Origin: DYFC01 sp041658585
GTDB lineage: Bacteria > Nitrospirota > Thermodesulfovibrionia > Thermodesulfovibrionales > SM23-35
Assembly: GCA_041658585.1 (NCBI GenBank)
Contig: JBAZZX010000001.1
Location: 1 to 64,000, forward strand
Direction of reading: 5' to 3'
Length of the DNA stretch: 64,000 nucleotides
Numbering within the stretch: the stretch's first letter is position 1; every line of letters starts with the position of its first letter. The position numbers and the translations under genes were made by a program. Of the stretch, positions 17,487 through 26,330 are shown in pieces. The notes under the pieces are model-generated. The model saw nothing but the letters and a program-made list of their open reading frames with translations, was not told the origin of the DNA and made no database searches.

Positions 17487-17858
17487 TCACGTTTGTCCTA
17501 AAACACTATTTACTATTTTAGGCAATTCTCTTGTGTTAATAGGTTTTGATATATACTCATCAGCCCCGGTCCCCAGAGCCTTTTCCCTGTCACCGGCCAT
17601 GGCAAAAGATGTTACAGCAAGAATCTTTATGTGATTCGTCTCAGGATCGTTTTTTAGTATCCTTATTGCTTCAAACCCGTTCATAACAGGCATCTGAAGA
17701 TCCATGATGATTAAATCGGGTTTCTGTTCCCTGGCAATTCTGACAGCTTCTTCCCCGTTTTCCGCCTCTATAACCCCGTACCCGTGATAGGTCAGGATAT
17801 CTCTTACAAGCCGCCTGTTCATCGGGATGTCTTCAATAATAAGTATTTTCTTGCTCAT
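17487..17858 (-). CDS. Single-domain response regulator (DivK/CheY-like)
   Basis: A 123-residue receiver-only protein with acidic residues near 9-10, phospho-Asp53 in LIIMDLQMP, the T/S switch in AVTSFAM and Lys in ISKPIN. Sequence style (MPVMNGFEAIR, GADEYISKPI) is that of DivK-like receivers. It is the first gene of the minus-strand signalling operon, seven bases before the large membrane kinase. A GACT microsatellite lies about 40 bases upstream of its start. Confidence 0.92.
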   Translation of the reverse strand: MSKKILIIEDIPMNRRLVRDILTYHGYGVIEAENGEEAVRIAREQKPDLIIMDLQMPVMNGFEAIRILKNDPETNHIKILAVTSFAMAGDREKALGTGADEYISKPINTRELPKIVNSVLGQT

Positions 17859-17897
17859 AGCATTGCCCTTATTAGAAAGTTCTTCCTAAGGCAGGAG

Positions 17898-17919
17898 GAC
17901 TGACTGACTGACTGACTGA
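17898..17919. repeat. GACT tetranucleotide microsatellite (five units plus GA)
   Basis: An uninterrupted (GACT)5GA tract lies about 40 bases upstream of the first gene of the signalling operon. Tetranucleotide tracts can change length by slippage and, when placed in promoters or leaders, alter expression; that role is only a possibility here. Confidence 0.9.
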
Positions 17920-18222
17920 GCATATCATATGCCAAAATCATGGAGTTACCTCCTTATAGATACATAGGTGTAATGGGTGTAATGCTATCAAAAACATGGA
18001 GGGTTGTCAAATTATGCAATTCAATCCGGATGGGCAGAAGGAGCCGGCAATGGCTGAAGGTGAAGACACATCTGACACAGAAAGGCGTGATCGCCGGACC
18101 GATGAGGGCATCATGAGGCAGCCGGTTTTCTTGCGGCTGCGCGAGGATAAAGCCGCCCGAGAAATGGTGCGCGAAAAGCCCGGAGGGAAATGATAAAAGC
18201 AATGGGGCGACAAGTTGACTGA
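17920..18222. other. Intergenic stretch without a convincing gene
   Basis: Besides a short direct repeat (GGTGTAATG twice near 17967-17984), the stretch carries a 65-codon open frame at 17996-18193 with no recognisable domain and charged, low-complexity sequence. I treat it as non-coding or decayed. Confidence 0.5.
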
Positions 18223-18531
18223 TTCATCAACAGCATAATCTTATCTTATCTTTATGCATATACATGGTATAACCGGGGCAGGAATGAATACGATGCAATG
18301 AAGGCACGGCTGGAGGTACTTGAGACAATTCCGTTCAGCGACGCTGTCTGGTCCCTCGCCTACACCACCGGATATGAACTCAGACGCAAGGGCATAACCG
18401 TCCCGACTGTGGACATCATCATCGCCGCTGCAGCGAAAATATACAACTGCAGCCTCCTGCACCACGACAAATACTTTCGTGCCATTGCAAAGCACCTGCA
18501 TATCAGTGCTGTGGACTATATCGATAACTGA
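18223..18531 (+). pseudogene. PIN-domain (VapC-like) toxin fragment
   Basis: The open frame from 18223 encodes a sequence ending GITVPTVDIIIAAAAKIYNC then LLHHDKYFRAIAKH. This is the C-terminal half of a VapC-type PIN ribonuclease: an Asp-x-x-Ile-Ala-Ala helix and the LLHxDxxF motif with the late acidic residues. The N-terminal strand with the first catalytic Asp is absent, there is no ribosome-binding site, and a stop codon lies directly upstream at 18220. An ATG at 18298 could start a 77-residue product, which would lack the full active site. No antitoxin is recognisable. Probably a relic. Confidence 0.7.
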
Positions 18532-18799
18532 TCTGCCCGGAGTAGATGAAGGCGGTCTTCATGTCTTTTCAGATTATAGGGAGAAAATGGGGGGATGGAA
18601 GATGGAGGGCTTTTCTTTTTTCTTGATGATTACTGTGATTCAGACAGCAAATTTTAGGTAATCGGGGATAGGCTAAGAAGCATTGCGGCTGCTGTATAGA
18701 GTGCCCACCCTATGTAGGGAATAAATAAAAAATTATACTTTTTTATTTTCAGTGAGTTTTTACTTGTTTATCTTGTATGCATATATTATTATAGTAGAC

Positions 18800-19189
18800 A
18801 TGAAAGATAAAAAGGCAAGAGAACACCTGAGCCGACTGAGGCAAAAGATACATCAATCAAGGGAGATATGGGGAAGGCATATTGAGAAGCTGCTCCATCC
18901 CAACCCCATGATCATTGGTTCTCTTTATGAAGTCTACAAGACGTGCAGCAAGCCCAATTGTTCGTGCAGGGAAGGAAAGAAACATGGGCCGTTTCCGGCC
19001 CTTTCGGTATCTATAAAAGGCAAACGGTCTCTCAAGATGGTCAGGAAGGAAGACCAGCCGGCAGTCAGGGAGAAGGCCGAGGCGTATCAAGCGTTTCAGC
19101 AGGGGTTGGCCAGGGTCCGAAAACTCAACAAAGAAATAGATTCCATGCTTGAAGAGATCAAGGCGCAATATTTGGAGGAGTACAAATGA
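18800..19189 (+). CDS. DUF6788-type protein associated with a transposase
   Basis: A 129-residue protein. The central part (GSLYEVYKTCSKPNCSC, then KHGPFPALSV) carries a Cys-x4-Cys-x-Cys cluster and a HGP motif typical of DUF6788-family proteins, which in many genomes precede a transposase gene. A coiled-coil tail follows (about 95-129). I chose the ATG at 18800; a GTG at 18752 would add a hydrophobic stretch and seems less likely. Its stop overlaps the start of the truncated transposase (ATGA), as expected for a two-gene mobile unit. The DUF assignment is from memory of the motif. Confidence 0.6.
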   Translation: MKDKKAREHLSRLRQKIHQSREIWGRHIEKLLHPNPMIIGSLYEVYKTCSKPNCSCREGKKHGPFPALSVSIKGKRSLKMVRKEDQPAVREKAEAYQAFQQGLARVRKLNKEIDSMLEEIKAQYLEEYK

Positions 19190-19446
19190 GTGAGGCCGGC
19201 GCTCCGATCATTTACGAGGAAAACAGGATCAAGGTCTTAAATGCGCTGAAGGACGGCAGGATAGATTATCTGGACTTGGCAGATTGGACGTTTCAGGACA
19301 GGTTTTTTGCCTTTTTATTGGGCCTGAGGTTTTTCGAGATATGCGGCGCAAGCTATCCGACCCCCAGGAAAAAAGAGGAAGTGGCCTTGTGGTTTTTATC
19401 GGCCTGCAAGGTTCAAAGGAAGTTAGAATCAAGCCGAAGTCTTTAG
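19186..19446 (+). pseudogene. Truncated transposase, N-terminal 75 residues
   Basis: The first residues (about 1-75: ENRIKVLNALKDGRIDYLDL, then WTFQDRFFAFLLGLRFFEI, then YPTPRKKEEVALWFL) resemble the start of transposases found downstream of DUF6788 genes. The frame then runs briefly into unrelated sequence and stops, so the catalytic domain is lost, probably by deletion. The pair is translationally coupled to the upstream gene. It cannot transpose by itself. Confidence 0.6.
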
Positions 19447-19561
19447 AGCGCATTCCATGGCTGTACATCTGTGCAAGGCCGCCTAAGCACGCCCACCCTT
19501 AGGCAAAATAGACGTGTGCGCCAAATGGAAGCGCTCCCCATAATTAGCCCCGCAGGCGAAT

Positions 19562-19593
19562 TGCAGAAAACAACCGCGGCGAGGTTTTCTGCA
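19562..19593 (+). terminator. Perfect 10-bp hairpin followed by a T-rich run
   Basis: TGCAGAAAAC pairs with GTTTTCTGCA around a 12-base loop and is followed by TCCATTTCTTTTTTAC. It may end transcription from the mobile-element remnant before the phosphate genes. Confidence 0.6.
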
Positions 19594-19678
19594 TCCATTT
19601 CTTTTTTACACTGTCTGGATTGCAACAATTATTATATATTTATTGAAATTCTTTATGAATAATAGTACAATTCACTGG

Positions 19679-19707
19679 TTGACTTTAACGTAATTTTTAT
19701 ATATTCT
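19679..19707 (+). promoter_or_regulatory. Putative sigma-70 promoter of the DUF47-pit operon
   Basis: TTGACT at 19679-19684, a 17-base spacer, then TATTCT at 19702-19707, 26 bases before the start codon at 19733. No PhoB box was recognised. Confidence 0.65.
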
Positions 19708-19732
19708 AACTTTCGTCAGGGATGAAAAGGCC

Positions 19733-20350
19733 ATGAGATTATTTCCTAAAGAAATCGACTTTTTTGAGGTTTTTGACAAGGTAGCTGCCAACATCTCCCA
19801 TGCAGCTACCCTGCTGGTGGCTATTATGGAACACTTTACCAATCTTGACGCCTGGGCAAAGGAAGTCCACGAGCTGGAGCAGGACGGAGACATCTTAACC
19901 CATGATATTATCAAGAAACTGAACAAAACTTTTGTTACCCCTATCGACAGGGAGGACCTATACGCCCTTGCTTCGACGCTCGATGATATTCTCGACCTTA
20001 TCTGGGCTGCAGCTGACAGGCTGACCGTATTTAAACTGACGGAATCCACAAAACACGCGTTAGCCATGTCAAAAGACCTTCTCACCACCACTGAATTGGT
20101 GCACAAGGCTATCATTAAGCTGAGACAAAAAAACTATTCCCATGTCCAGGAATACTGCATCGAGATAAACAGGCTCGAAAACAGAATAGACAGGTGTTTC
20201 AGAGACGCCCTCGGTCATCTGTTCGACTCGGTAAAAGACCCTATTCTTATTATCAAGTGGAAAGAAATATATGAGCACCTTGAAGATGCATCGGACAAAT
20301 GTGAGGATGTTGCCAATATCCTTGAAGGCATAGTCCTTAAAAATGCCTGA
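19733..20350 (+). CDS. DUF47 (PhoU-like) Pit accessory protein
   Basis: A 205-residue all-helical protein of the UPF0111/DUF47 family, distant relatives of PhoU. Typical features are the ALASTLDDILDLI segment and the acidic, helix-rich C-terminal region with YEHLEDASDKCEDVANILE, a conserved metal-binding-type PhoU motif. Family members are encoded next to PiT transporters and are thought to modulate phosphate uptake. Its last bases overlap the pit gene by eight nucleotides, so the two proteins are probably made together. Confidence 0.92.
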   Translation: MRLFPKEIDFFEVFDKVAANISHAATLLVAIMEHFTNLDAWAKEVHELEQDGDILTHDIIKKLNKTFVTPIDREDLYALASTLDDILDLIWAAADRLTVFKLTESTKHALAMSKDLLTTTELVHKAIIKLRQKNYSHVQEYCIEINRLENRIDRCFRDALGHLFDSVKDPILIIKWKEIYEHLEDASDKCEDVANILEGIVLKNA

Positions 20351-21338
20351 GTCCTTCTTTTTACTCCTCTGCGTCATAGTTCTTGCCGTTATTTTTGATT
20401 TCATAAACGGTTTCCATGATACGGCCAATGCCATTGCCACATCAGTATCAACCAGGGTTCTAACTCCTAAAGTTGCAGTTACAATGGCCGCTATCTTGAA
20501 TATGGTCGGAGCATTATCAGGGACAGCGGTTGCCAAGACTGTCGCGGCCGGCCTTGTGGAGGCTGTAAGTATTACACAGGTAACGATAATTTCCGCATTG
20601 ATAGCTGCGATTGTATGGGATTTAATTACCTGGTATCTGGGCCTCCCCACATCTTCAAGCCATGCGATCCTTTCAGGTATTGTGGGGGCTTCCGTGGCCA
20701 CTTCAGGCATTGCCGTCGTCATCAAACATGGCGTCTATAAGGTTTTTATGGGGTTAATTCTCTCTCCGCTGATTGGATTTGTCCTGAGCCTTCTCTTGAT
20801 GTTCGCCCTTATATGGTTATTCAAGAGGTCAACACCAACGCTGGTCAGTTCCCTTTTCGGAAGGCTTCAGATCGTTTCGGCAGCTTATATGGCCTTCAGC
20901 CATGGCAGCAACGACGCACAAAAAACAATGGGTATCATTACCATGGCCCTGGTGAGCTATTATAAACTCCCGGATTTCCATGTTCCGTTCTGGGTGATAA
21001 TAATGTGTGCAACAGCAATGGCATTTGGCACGGCAGCCGGGGGCTGGAGGATCATTAAAACCCTCGGGATGAAACTTGTACATCTCAGACCTATCCACGG
21101 CTTTGCCGCAGAGACAGCAGCAGCAACAGTAATCGAAGTCGCATCCAGGATAGGACTTCCTCTTTCAACTACTCATGTAATCTCATCAACAATCATGGGC
21201 GTAGGCGCTTCAAAGAGACTGTCTGCAGTGAAGTGGGGAGTCGGTGGGAACATTGTGCTTGCGTGGATCATAACAATCCCTGCTTGCACAATACTTGCCT
21301 GGTCTATATGTAAGGTATTGCATCTGCTTGTAAAATAA
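20343..21338 (+). CDS. pit: Low-affinity inorganic phosphate transporter, PiT family
   Basis: A 331-residue inner-membrane protein with about 8-10 hydrophobic segments. Both PiT signature motifs are present: DFINGFHDTANAIAT near the N-terminus and FSHGSNDAQKTMGI in the second half, which form the inverted repeats carrying phosphate and cation sites. The family imports phosphate (or metal-phosphate) driven by H+ or Na+. It is co-transcribed with the upstream DUF47 gene and is convergent with the LPS kinase gene, whose stop is only three bases away. Confidence 0.95.
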   Translation: MPESFFLLLCVIVLAVIFDFINGFHDTANAIATSVSTRVLTPKVAVTMAAILNMVGALSGTAVAKTVAAGLVEAVSITQVTIISALIAAIVWDLITWYLGLPTSSSHAILSGIVGASVATSGIAVVIKHGVYKVFMGLILSPLIGFVLSLLLMFALIWLFKRSTPTLVSSLFGRLQIVSAAYMAFSHGSNDAQKTMGIITMALVSYYKLPDFHVPFWVIIMCATAMAFGTAAGGWRIIKTLGMKLVHLRPIHGFAAETAAATVIEVASRIGLPLSTTHVISSTIMGVGASKRLSAVKWGVGGNIVLAWIITIPACTILAWSICKVLHLLVK

Positions 21339-21341
21339 ATT

Positions 21342-22148
21342 TCAAAATAAGGCCGGAAGGCGTTTAAAATCCTTTTTGTATAATTTCACTGCACGGTCAA
21401 GAACCTGACGCCAGAAATACAGGTCTTCTTTGAAAATAGAACGCGTCGGCTTTCCGCTATAGGCTTTCATAAATCTGAATAAATCTCTTTTAGTCAGACC
21501 GATGTCCATACTTGAGAAAAAAAGTCCTGACAGGTCTTTGATGATCCAGCGCCGGGGTGTATGTTTGCGGATTTGGACCCTGTGGAGGTCAATAAGGTAA
21601 AGATTAAAAGTGGATGAGGAGGGATTACTTTTAAGGTCAAGCAGGAAATGACAGATGTAGAAATCTCTATGATTGACTCCGTTCCGATGCAATATACGGG
21701 CTATGCCGGCGACTTTCCGGATAAGAGCCGCTTTCAATCGAAAGTCCGGCGGATTATTTTTCCAGTCACTGCAGAACTCTTCCAGACTAATAGTGTTTTC
21801 GAGTTCTTCGGTAATAAGAAAGGATTCAAGCCGGACAGGGGGAACGCCTCTTTCACCGAAACCGGCTATTTTCATGGTAGCAATGCCGAGTTGTTCACAT
21901 TTATTAATAGCGTTTAGTTCATTCCGTGCGCTTACTACCGGCCATTTAAGGCTGAAAATATTCTTTAGTATTTCGCCCCATCCTATTCCGCGATGGATCT
22001 TCACAAAATACCCCTTGCCGTCACTGACAAAACGCAGTGTCGTACGGTTTTTGTGTTGACGATAGACCTTGCCCTGAAGGTTTAATATCTCGTCAAAAGC
22101 GCCGGCGCCTTTAAAAAATTTACCGAGGTCCGGACAGAGTTCTATCAT
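21342..22148 (-). CDS. LPS core heptose kinase, WaaP/RfaP-like
   Basis: A 268-residue cytoplasmic kinase of the WaaP/InaA family with a protein-kinase-like fold. The catalytic loop NHRDFYICHFLLD contains the HRD motif (Asp162) in the form characteristic of RfaP, and LIDLHR (Asp187) supplies the metal-binding Asp. WaaP phosphorylates heptose I of the LPS inner core, which stabilises the outer membrane through divalent cations. The gene overlaps the upstream GT4 gene by four bases, reproducing the waaG-waaP pairing of enterobacteria. Confidence 0.88.
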   Translation of the reverse strand: MIELCPDLGKFFKGAGAFDEILNLQGKVYRQHKNRTTLRFVSDGKGYFVKIHRGIGWGEILKNIFSLKWPVVSARNELNAINKCEQLGIATMKIAGFGERGVPPVRLESFLITEELENTISLEEFCSDWKNNPPDFRLKAALIRKVAGIARILHRNGVNHRDFYICHFLLDLKSNPSSSTFNLYLIDLHRVQIRKHTPRRWIIKDLSGLFFSSMDIGLTKRDLFRFMKAYSGKPTRSIFKEDLYFWRQVLDRAVKLYKKDFKRLPALF

Positions 22149-23281
22149 CCTCTTCCCGCCTTTTGTTTTGCTACCGCTTCAATAACATCGGCAGCCTTCT
22201 CAGGCATACTGAAGACATCATTCTCCGATACGTATCTGAGACCGTTCCGCTTCCATGTTTCTTTTTCCCGTGAAGTAATCATCCGTTCAAGCATATTGTT
22301 GAATATATCCTGTCGAAACGGTGAAGGGACCAGCATGCCTGCATCAGCCTTTCTGATATGGAAGGCATAGCCGCATATATCCGTTGCGATGACAGGCAAT
22401 CCCGCAGCCATTGCTTCAATAAGCACCGTGCCGGTATTTTCAGTATAGGCGGGATGAAGCAGGAGGTCGGCGCCTGCCATAAAGCGGGGGACGTCATCGC
22501 GGCCTCCGAGGAATTGAATCTGACGGTCTATGTTCAGCCGCCGTGCAATCTTTTCAAAAGATTCAGGCTTCCCCCGTCCTATAATAAAAAGTTTTGTCTT
22601 TTTCCTTAACCCTTCGGGAAGACTTGCCAATGCCGATAAAGAACGGTCCAGTCCTTTGGTTTTAAAGCCGGACCCTACCATGAGCAGCATTATCTCATCG
22701 TCCCCGATAATCAGTTCGGAACGAACACTCTTTCTGATTCCGGCAATATTGCCATGTATGACCCGGTCCCTGGCGATGCCTGGCGGAAGACTGTGAAAAC
22801 GCTCTTCAGGGGTTTGGTAGTATTGGATATACTTAGCCTTTTCCATTTCGGAAATGAGAAGGATGTGTGTTCCGGCAGAAGGTTTGAATACGTATTGTTC
22901 CAATGTCAGATAAGTCCTGTATCGCGGAGAGATGCGGTACAAAGGACCTTTTTCTTTTAGAATTCGGGCCTTATAACAAGGGTCTGCAGCATAGTAGACA
23001 TCAAGCCCCTCCATCTTATTGAACCCTACTACAACATCAAACCGCTCTTCACGAATAAATTGGTTCACCTTTATTGAGAAATTCCGGCATTTCCGGTGAT
23101 TGGTGACGCCCCTGACTTGTACCTGAGAAACCTCAAAACCATGAGGTTTCTCTCCTTCCCAAGCCATAGTGTATATGTATATATCATGGCCTCTGTTAAG
23201 GCAGACTTCTCCTATCCTTTTGAAATCCCTCTGGAGTCCCCCGAAAGGGAAATATTTAAATAAGCAAAAAGCCAGTTTCAT
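22145..23281 (-). CDS. LPS core glycosyltransferase, GT4 family (WaaG-like)
   Basis: A 378-residue GT-B enzyme beginning MKLAFCLFKYFPFGGLQRDF, the WaaG/RfaG N-terminal pattern with GGLQRD. The C-terminal half holds the nucleotide-sugar binding region (GSGFKTKGLDRSL, GRGKPE) and the E-x7-E type motif in HPAYTENTGTVLIEAMAAGLP. WaaG adds the first outer-core glucose to heptose II. The start at 23281 excludes a basic N-terminal extension found in a longer frame. It is upstream of, and overlapping, the WaaP-like kinase; the actual donor sugar is unknown. Confidence 0.88.
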   Translation of the reverse strand: MKLAFCLFKYFPFGGLQRDFKRIGEVCLNRGHDIYIYTMAWEGEKPHGFEVSQVQVRGVTNHRKCRNFSIKVNQFIREERFDVVVGFNKMEGLDVYYAADPCYKARILKEKGPLYRISPRYRTYLTLEQYVFKPSAGTHILLISEMEKAKYIQYYQTPEERFHSLPPGIARDRVIHGNIAGIRKSVRSELIIGDDEIMLLMVGSGFKTKGLDRSLSALASLPEGLRKKTKLFIIGRGKPESFEKIARRLNIDRQIQFLGGRDDVPRFMAGADLLLHPAYTENTGTVLIEAMAAGLPVIATDICGYAFHIRKADAGMLVPSPFRQDIFNNMLERMITSREKETWKRNGLRYVSENDVFSMPEKAADVIEAVAKQKAGRG

Positions 23282-23297
23282 TCTATGAAGGTTTAAC

Positions 23298-24056
23298 CTA
23301 TAACCTTTTCCGTCCTTTCCTAATCCATTCGTTTGTGGCATTATTTTTAACCGAATCAAGATTAATCCGCGGCTTTATTTTATCCGTTATAAACGATACA
23401 TACTCCGGGAAGAACTCCGCCTCGACCCATTGTTCGGCTCCGAGCTGAAGTCCGAACCGGTAGAATCTTTCAATATCCTTTCTGATTCCTTTGATATATG
23501 GAGAGGAAAACATTCTTGCCTGATCCAAGTCGATCAAAAAGCATCCATATGTCCCAAGTTTTTTTTGGATCAGTATATTCGGCCATTTGAGGTCTCCGTG
23601 GACTGCGCCTGAGAGATGCCAGCGGGCAATCGTTTCAGCAAGCTGCCTGACCAATTCTTTATTGTTAGGAACAACTCCTTTCCTGTATAAACCCGAAAGG
23701 CTCTCCGCATTATCTATAACGGAAGAGATAAAAAAGGCATTCTTCCGTTTCAGAGACGATTCAATATATGTTAACGGCTCCGGCACCGGAAGCCCTTTCC
23801 TGTATAGCAGGAGATTTTTTCCCCAGAGGCGCTTTGCCCTGCCATTAAAGATAGCGTGTATAAGGAAGTCAAAAAACCCCCTGTAGTTGAACCGCTTTAA
23901 GAGAAGGTCACGGGGCAGGCCGAAATCGGCCCCCTTGATGACGCCTACGGTTGTTGAAACATCATGCTTCTTCAGAGTAAAGGACGTCCCTTTGTCTATG
24001 ATTACATCAAGGTTTTCAGGTAGTGTAAGGTCCACGTTTTGAACGGCAGTCAACAT
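23298..24056 (-). CDS. LPS core kinase, RfaY-like
   Basis: A 252-residue kinase-fold protein. The catalytic loop VHGDLKWPNILI (Asp155, Asn160) and the LIDLDQ motif are those of RfaY/WaaY and related small-molecule kinases, with the HGD rather than HRD version. In enterobacteria WaaY phosphorylates heptose II. The gene is first in a three-gene minus-strand set with the WaaG- and WaaP-like genes (16-base gap). Divergent from the ArnT-like gene. Confidence 0.8.
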   Translation of the reverse strand: MLTAVQNVDLTLPENLDVIIDKGTSFTLKKHDVSTTVGVIKGADFGLPRDLLLKRFNYRGFFDFLIHAIFNGRAKRLWGKNLLLYRKGLPVPEPLTYIESSLKRKNAFFISSVIDNAESLSGLYRKGVVPNNKELVRQLAETIARWHLSGAVHGDLKWPNILIQKKLGTYGCFLIDLDQARMFSSPYIKGIRKDIERFYRFGLQLGAEQWVEAEFFPEYVSFITDKIKPRINLDSVKNNATNEWIRKGRKRL

Positions 24057-24101
24057 CTACGAGTTGATTCCCTCTATAACGGACGTGACTTCTATATGCT
24101 T

Positions 24102-24131
24102 TTGACTAATACCAAAAAGGAAAGTTATCAT
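24102..24131 (+). promoter_or_regulatory. Putative promoter of the ArnT-like gene
   Basis: TTGACT at 24102-24107, 18-base spacer, TATCAT at 24126-24131, leaving a leader of about 45 bases before the start codon at 24181. Located in the divergent gap between LPS genes. Confidence 0.5.
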
Positions 24132-24180
24132 GTTTTTAATTATATAATAAAAACCGTTTAAGTATTAAAATATATATTAT

Positions 24181-25860
24181 ATGGACAACTCCGGAGTGAC
24201 GGCAAACAATAATTCCGTAAAAGACTGCTTTCTGCTCCTGCTGCTTACTGCATTTATTTATCTCCCCTTCCTTGGGTTTCCTGTCTGGGACGGGAATGAA
24301 CCTTTGAGAGTTATAATCGCGAAGGAGATGTTAAAGACAGGGGACTGGATAATACCCATGCTGCATGGGAGACCCTATTTTACGAAGCCCCCTATGATGA
24401 ACTGGCTTATAGCAGGAAGCGGGAGCCTGTTCGGTGTTGTGAATGAATGGACGTCGCGCATACCGTCCGTGTGTATGGTCTTCGCTACATCGCTTTCAAT
24501 CTATTTTCTGACGAGAAAATGGCTATCACGGGAGGGAAGGCTTTTTGCCGCAATAGCAGCGCTCTGCATGATCGGTTTGATTAAGAAAGGAAGAACCGCC
24601 GAAATCGACAGCCTTTTCATCTTCTTTGTTGTGCTTATCCTTCTTATATGGCTCAACGGATATGTCAGGCAATGGAAGCCTGCTTTGTTATGGAGCATAA
24701 CACTTTCACTGGTCGGGCTGGGATTCCTGACAAAAGGCCCCCAGGTTATTGCCTATTTTTATCTGACAGTCTTTGCCTATCTGTTCTACAGAAAAAGCCT
24801 GTCGTTCTTTTTTTCAAAAAGCCATTTGTTTGGACTGCTTTTTTTTGTTCTGATCCTGGGAGTCTATATGTTCTTTGTCCTGCAGCGCATTTCCATGGAA
24901 CAGTATAATCATATGTGGATCAATCAGATCGTGGACAGGGCTGAAAGCAAGACGTCCTTTTCTTTTTTCGGGCACCTTGTTTTTTATCCCATTGAAGGGA
25001 TACTATCTTTCATGCCATGGATGCTCATGACCATACCTATGCTTTATTCAAGAGATATCAGAAGATACGCTAAAGATTTCCTCGGCAACGAACTGTTTGT
25101 TTTCTCTCTTGTTCTGATCATGATCAATTTTCCCCTCTATTGGTTTCTCCCGAATGCGCGGTTCCGGTATTTCCTCCCGGCTGGACCTTTTGTTGCTATA
25201 GGGCTTGCTTTTTTGTTTGAAATGTATCTGAAGAGGGCAAAAGAAAATCCCGCAATAGAAAGGTTTTTCAAGGGAATTCTTACTTTCTGTTCCGCGGTAG
25301 CGTTAATCTCATCAATCGGAATCATTGCAACCGTCTTCTTCCTTAAAACAAAGACTTTCCACTCATTTACTCCTTCTCTGCTCATATTGCTTTGTTCGGT
25401 TATCTTTTTGGGTATGTATATCATATATATAAAATATGAAATATCGTTGCATCGGATTCCACTCTGGCTTACCTTAACCACCGGGCTTTTATTCATCACC
25501 TATGCATACATTGATACGCAATTTGATACGGCAAAAGAAAATAATCCGAGGAATATAGCTAAAAGGATCAACAGCGTATTGCCCGAGGATATCGTCAGAA
25601 TATATGAGATGGGATACAGAAGATTTTTGGGGATTACCTGTTATGTGAACAAGGACATAATTCAGGCGGATGAATTCTCCGATCTTAAGGCTCTTGGCAA
25701 AAGGGAAAATAAGGTATTTTTTCTGTTTGACACAAAGTATCTTGAATCAAGAGATTCCAGAAAAAAGGCATTCGGGGAAATCGCCTGGGACAGGGTATAT
25801 TCGGAATTCTTTGAGGACAGCCGGGGGAACATTGTTTTGGGATATCTCAGGAAGATGTGA
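24181..25860 (+). CDS. ArnT-like membrane glycosyltransferase (GT83/GT39)
   Basis: A 559-residue polytopic inner-membrane protein with about 11-12 hydrophobic segments and a C-terminal soluble domain. The first periplasmic loop contains WDGNEPLR and the nearby GRPYFTKPPMMNWL, matching the acidic catalytic loop and downstream motif of ArnT/PMT enzymes that move sugars from undecaprenyl-phosphate donors. ArnT adds aminoarabinose to lipid A; the sugar and acceptor here are unknown, and no Arn synthesis genes are nearby. It sits inside the LPS locus. Confidence 0.85.
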   Translation: MDNSGVTANNNSVKDCFLLLLLTAFIYLPFLGFPVWDGNEPLRVIIAKEMLKTGDWIIPMLHGRPYFTKPPMMNWLIAGSGSLFGVVNEWTSRIPSVCMVFATSLSIYFLTRKWLSREGRLFAAIAALCMIGLIKKGRTAEIDSLFIFFVVLILLIWLNGYVRQWKPALLWSITLSLVGLGFLTKGPQVIAYFYLTVFAYLFYRKSLSFFFSKSHLFGLLFFVLILGVYMFFVLQRISMEQYNHMWINQIVDRAESKTSFSFFGHLVFYPIEGILSFMPWMLMTIPMLYSRDIRRYAKDFLGNELFVFSLVLIMINFPLYWFLPNARFRYFLPAGPFVAIGLAFLFEMYLKRAKENPAIERFFKGILTFCSAVALISSIGIIATVFFLKTKTFHSFTPSLLILLCSVIFLGMYIIYIKYEISLHRIPLWLTLTTGLLFITYAYIDTQFDTAKENNPRNIAKRINSVLPEDIVRIYEMGYRRFLGITCYVNKDIIQADEFSDLKALGKRENKVFFLFDTKYLESRDSRKKAFGEIAWDRVYSEFFEDSRGNIVLGYLRKM

Positions 25861-25861
25861 A

Positions 25862-26329
25862 TTATAAAACACGGTATAAGATTAGATGCTCTTCTTCCCA
25901 CCGTTTTATCTCCTTTAAATGTTTTACCTGAACCGCCTTCGGAAAATCGTATCCGCTATTTTTCCATGCTTTTGCCTCCCATAAAAAGTATTCGACCCTG
26001 TTCCCCCTGAGGATTGAAATCAGATCATCGTATTTCATCTGAATCAGATTCTCATATTTTACGAGTTGATTCCCGCATTCGATGACCGGAGAATTCAGGT
26101 TTGCATAAAACATGATCCTTGTGTCCGGCGCTATGATGATAGTATTTCTGTTGTTTTCTATCTTGGCTATATATTCGCCTGCGGTTTTACTATATGTACA
26201 GTCCACTGTTATTCTATATGATACCAAGGTAATTTCCTCCTTATGGGTCCGGTTTAGCCGGGTTAGGAGGTTCTTGATCACAGCATCGGAGAAATCTTGG
26301 TCGGAGTTCTGAAACAAGAGGGGAGTCAT
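25862..26329 (-). pseudogene. Remnant of a second membrane glycosyltransferase (C-terminal domain only)
   Basis: About 155 residues with a coherent alpha/beta-like sequence (EITLVSYRITVDC, IMFYANLNSPVIECG, VEYFLWEAKAW, EEEHLILYRVL). It has no membrane segment, no ribosome-binding site and no convincing start; the only ATGs (26329, 26332) lie at the head of the divergent methyltransferase gene. It looks like the periplasmic tail of a GT39/GT83-type protein similar in arrangement to the end of the ArnT-like protein next door, with the membrane part deleted. The family link is inferred from context and general appearance. Confidence 0.5.
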
Positions 26330-26330
26330 C

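Noticed and set aside
17996..18193. 65-codon open frame near the PIN fragment
   Set aside because: No domain, no clear ribosome-binding site and low-complexity charged sequence; treated as non-coding.
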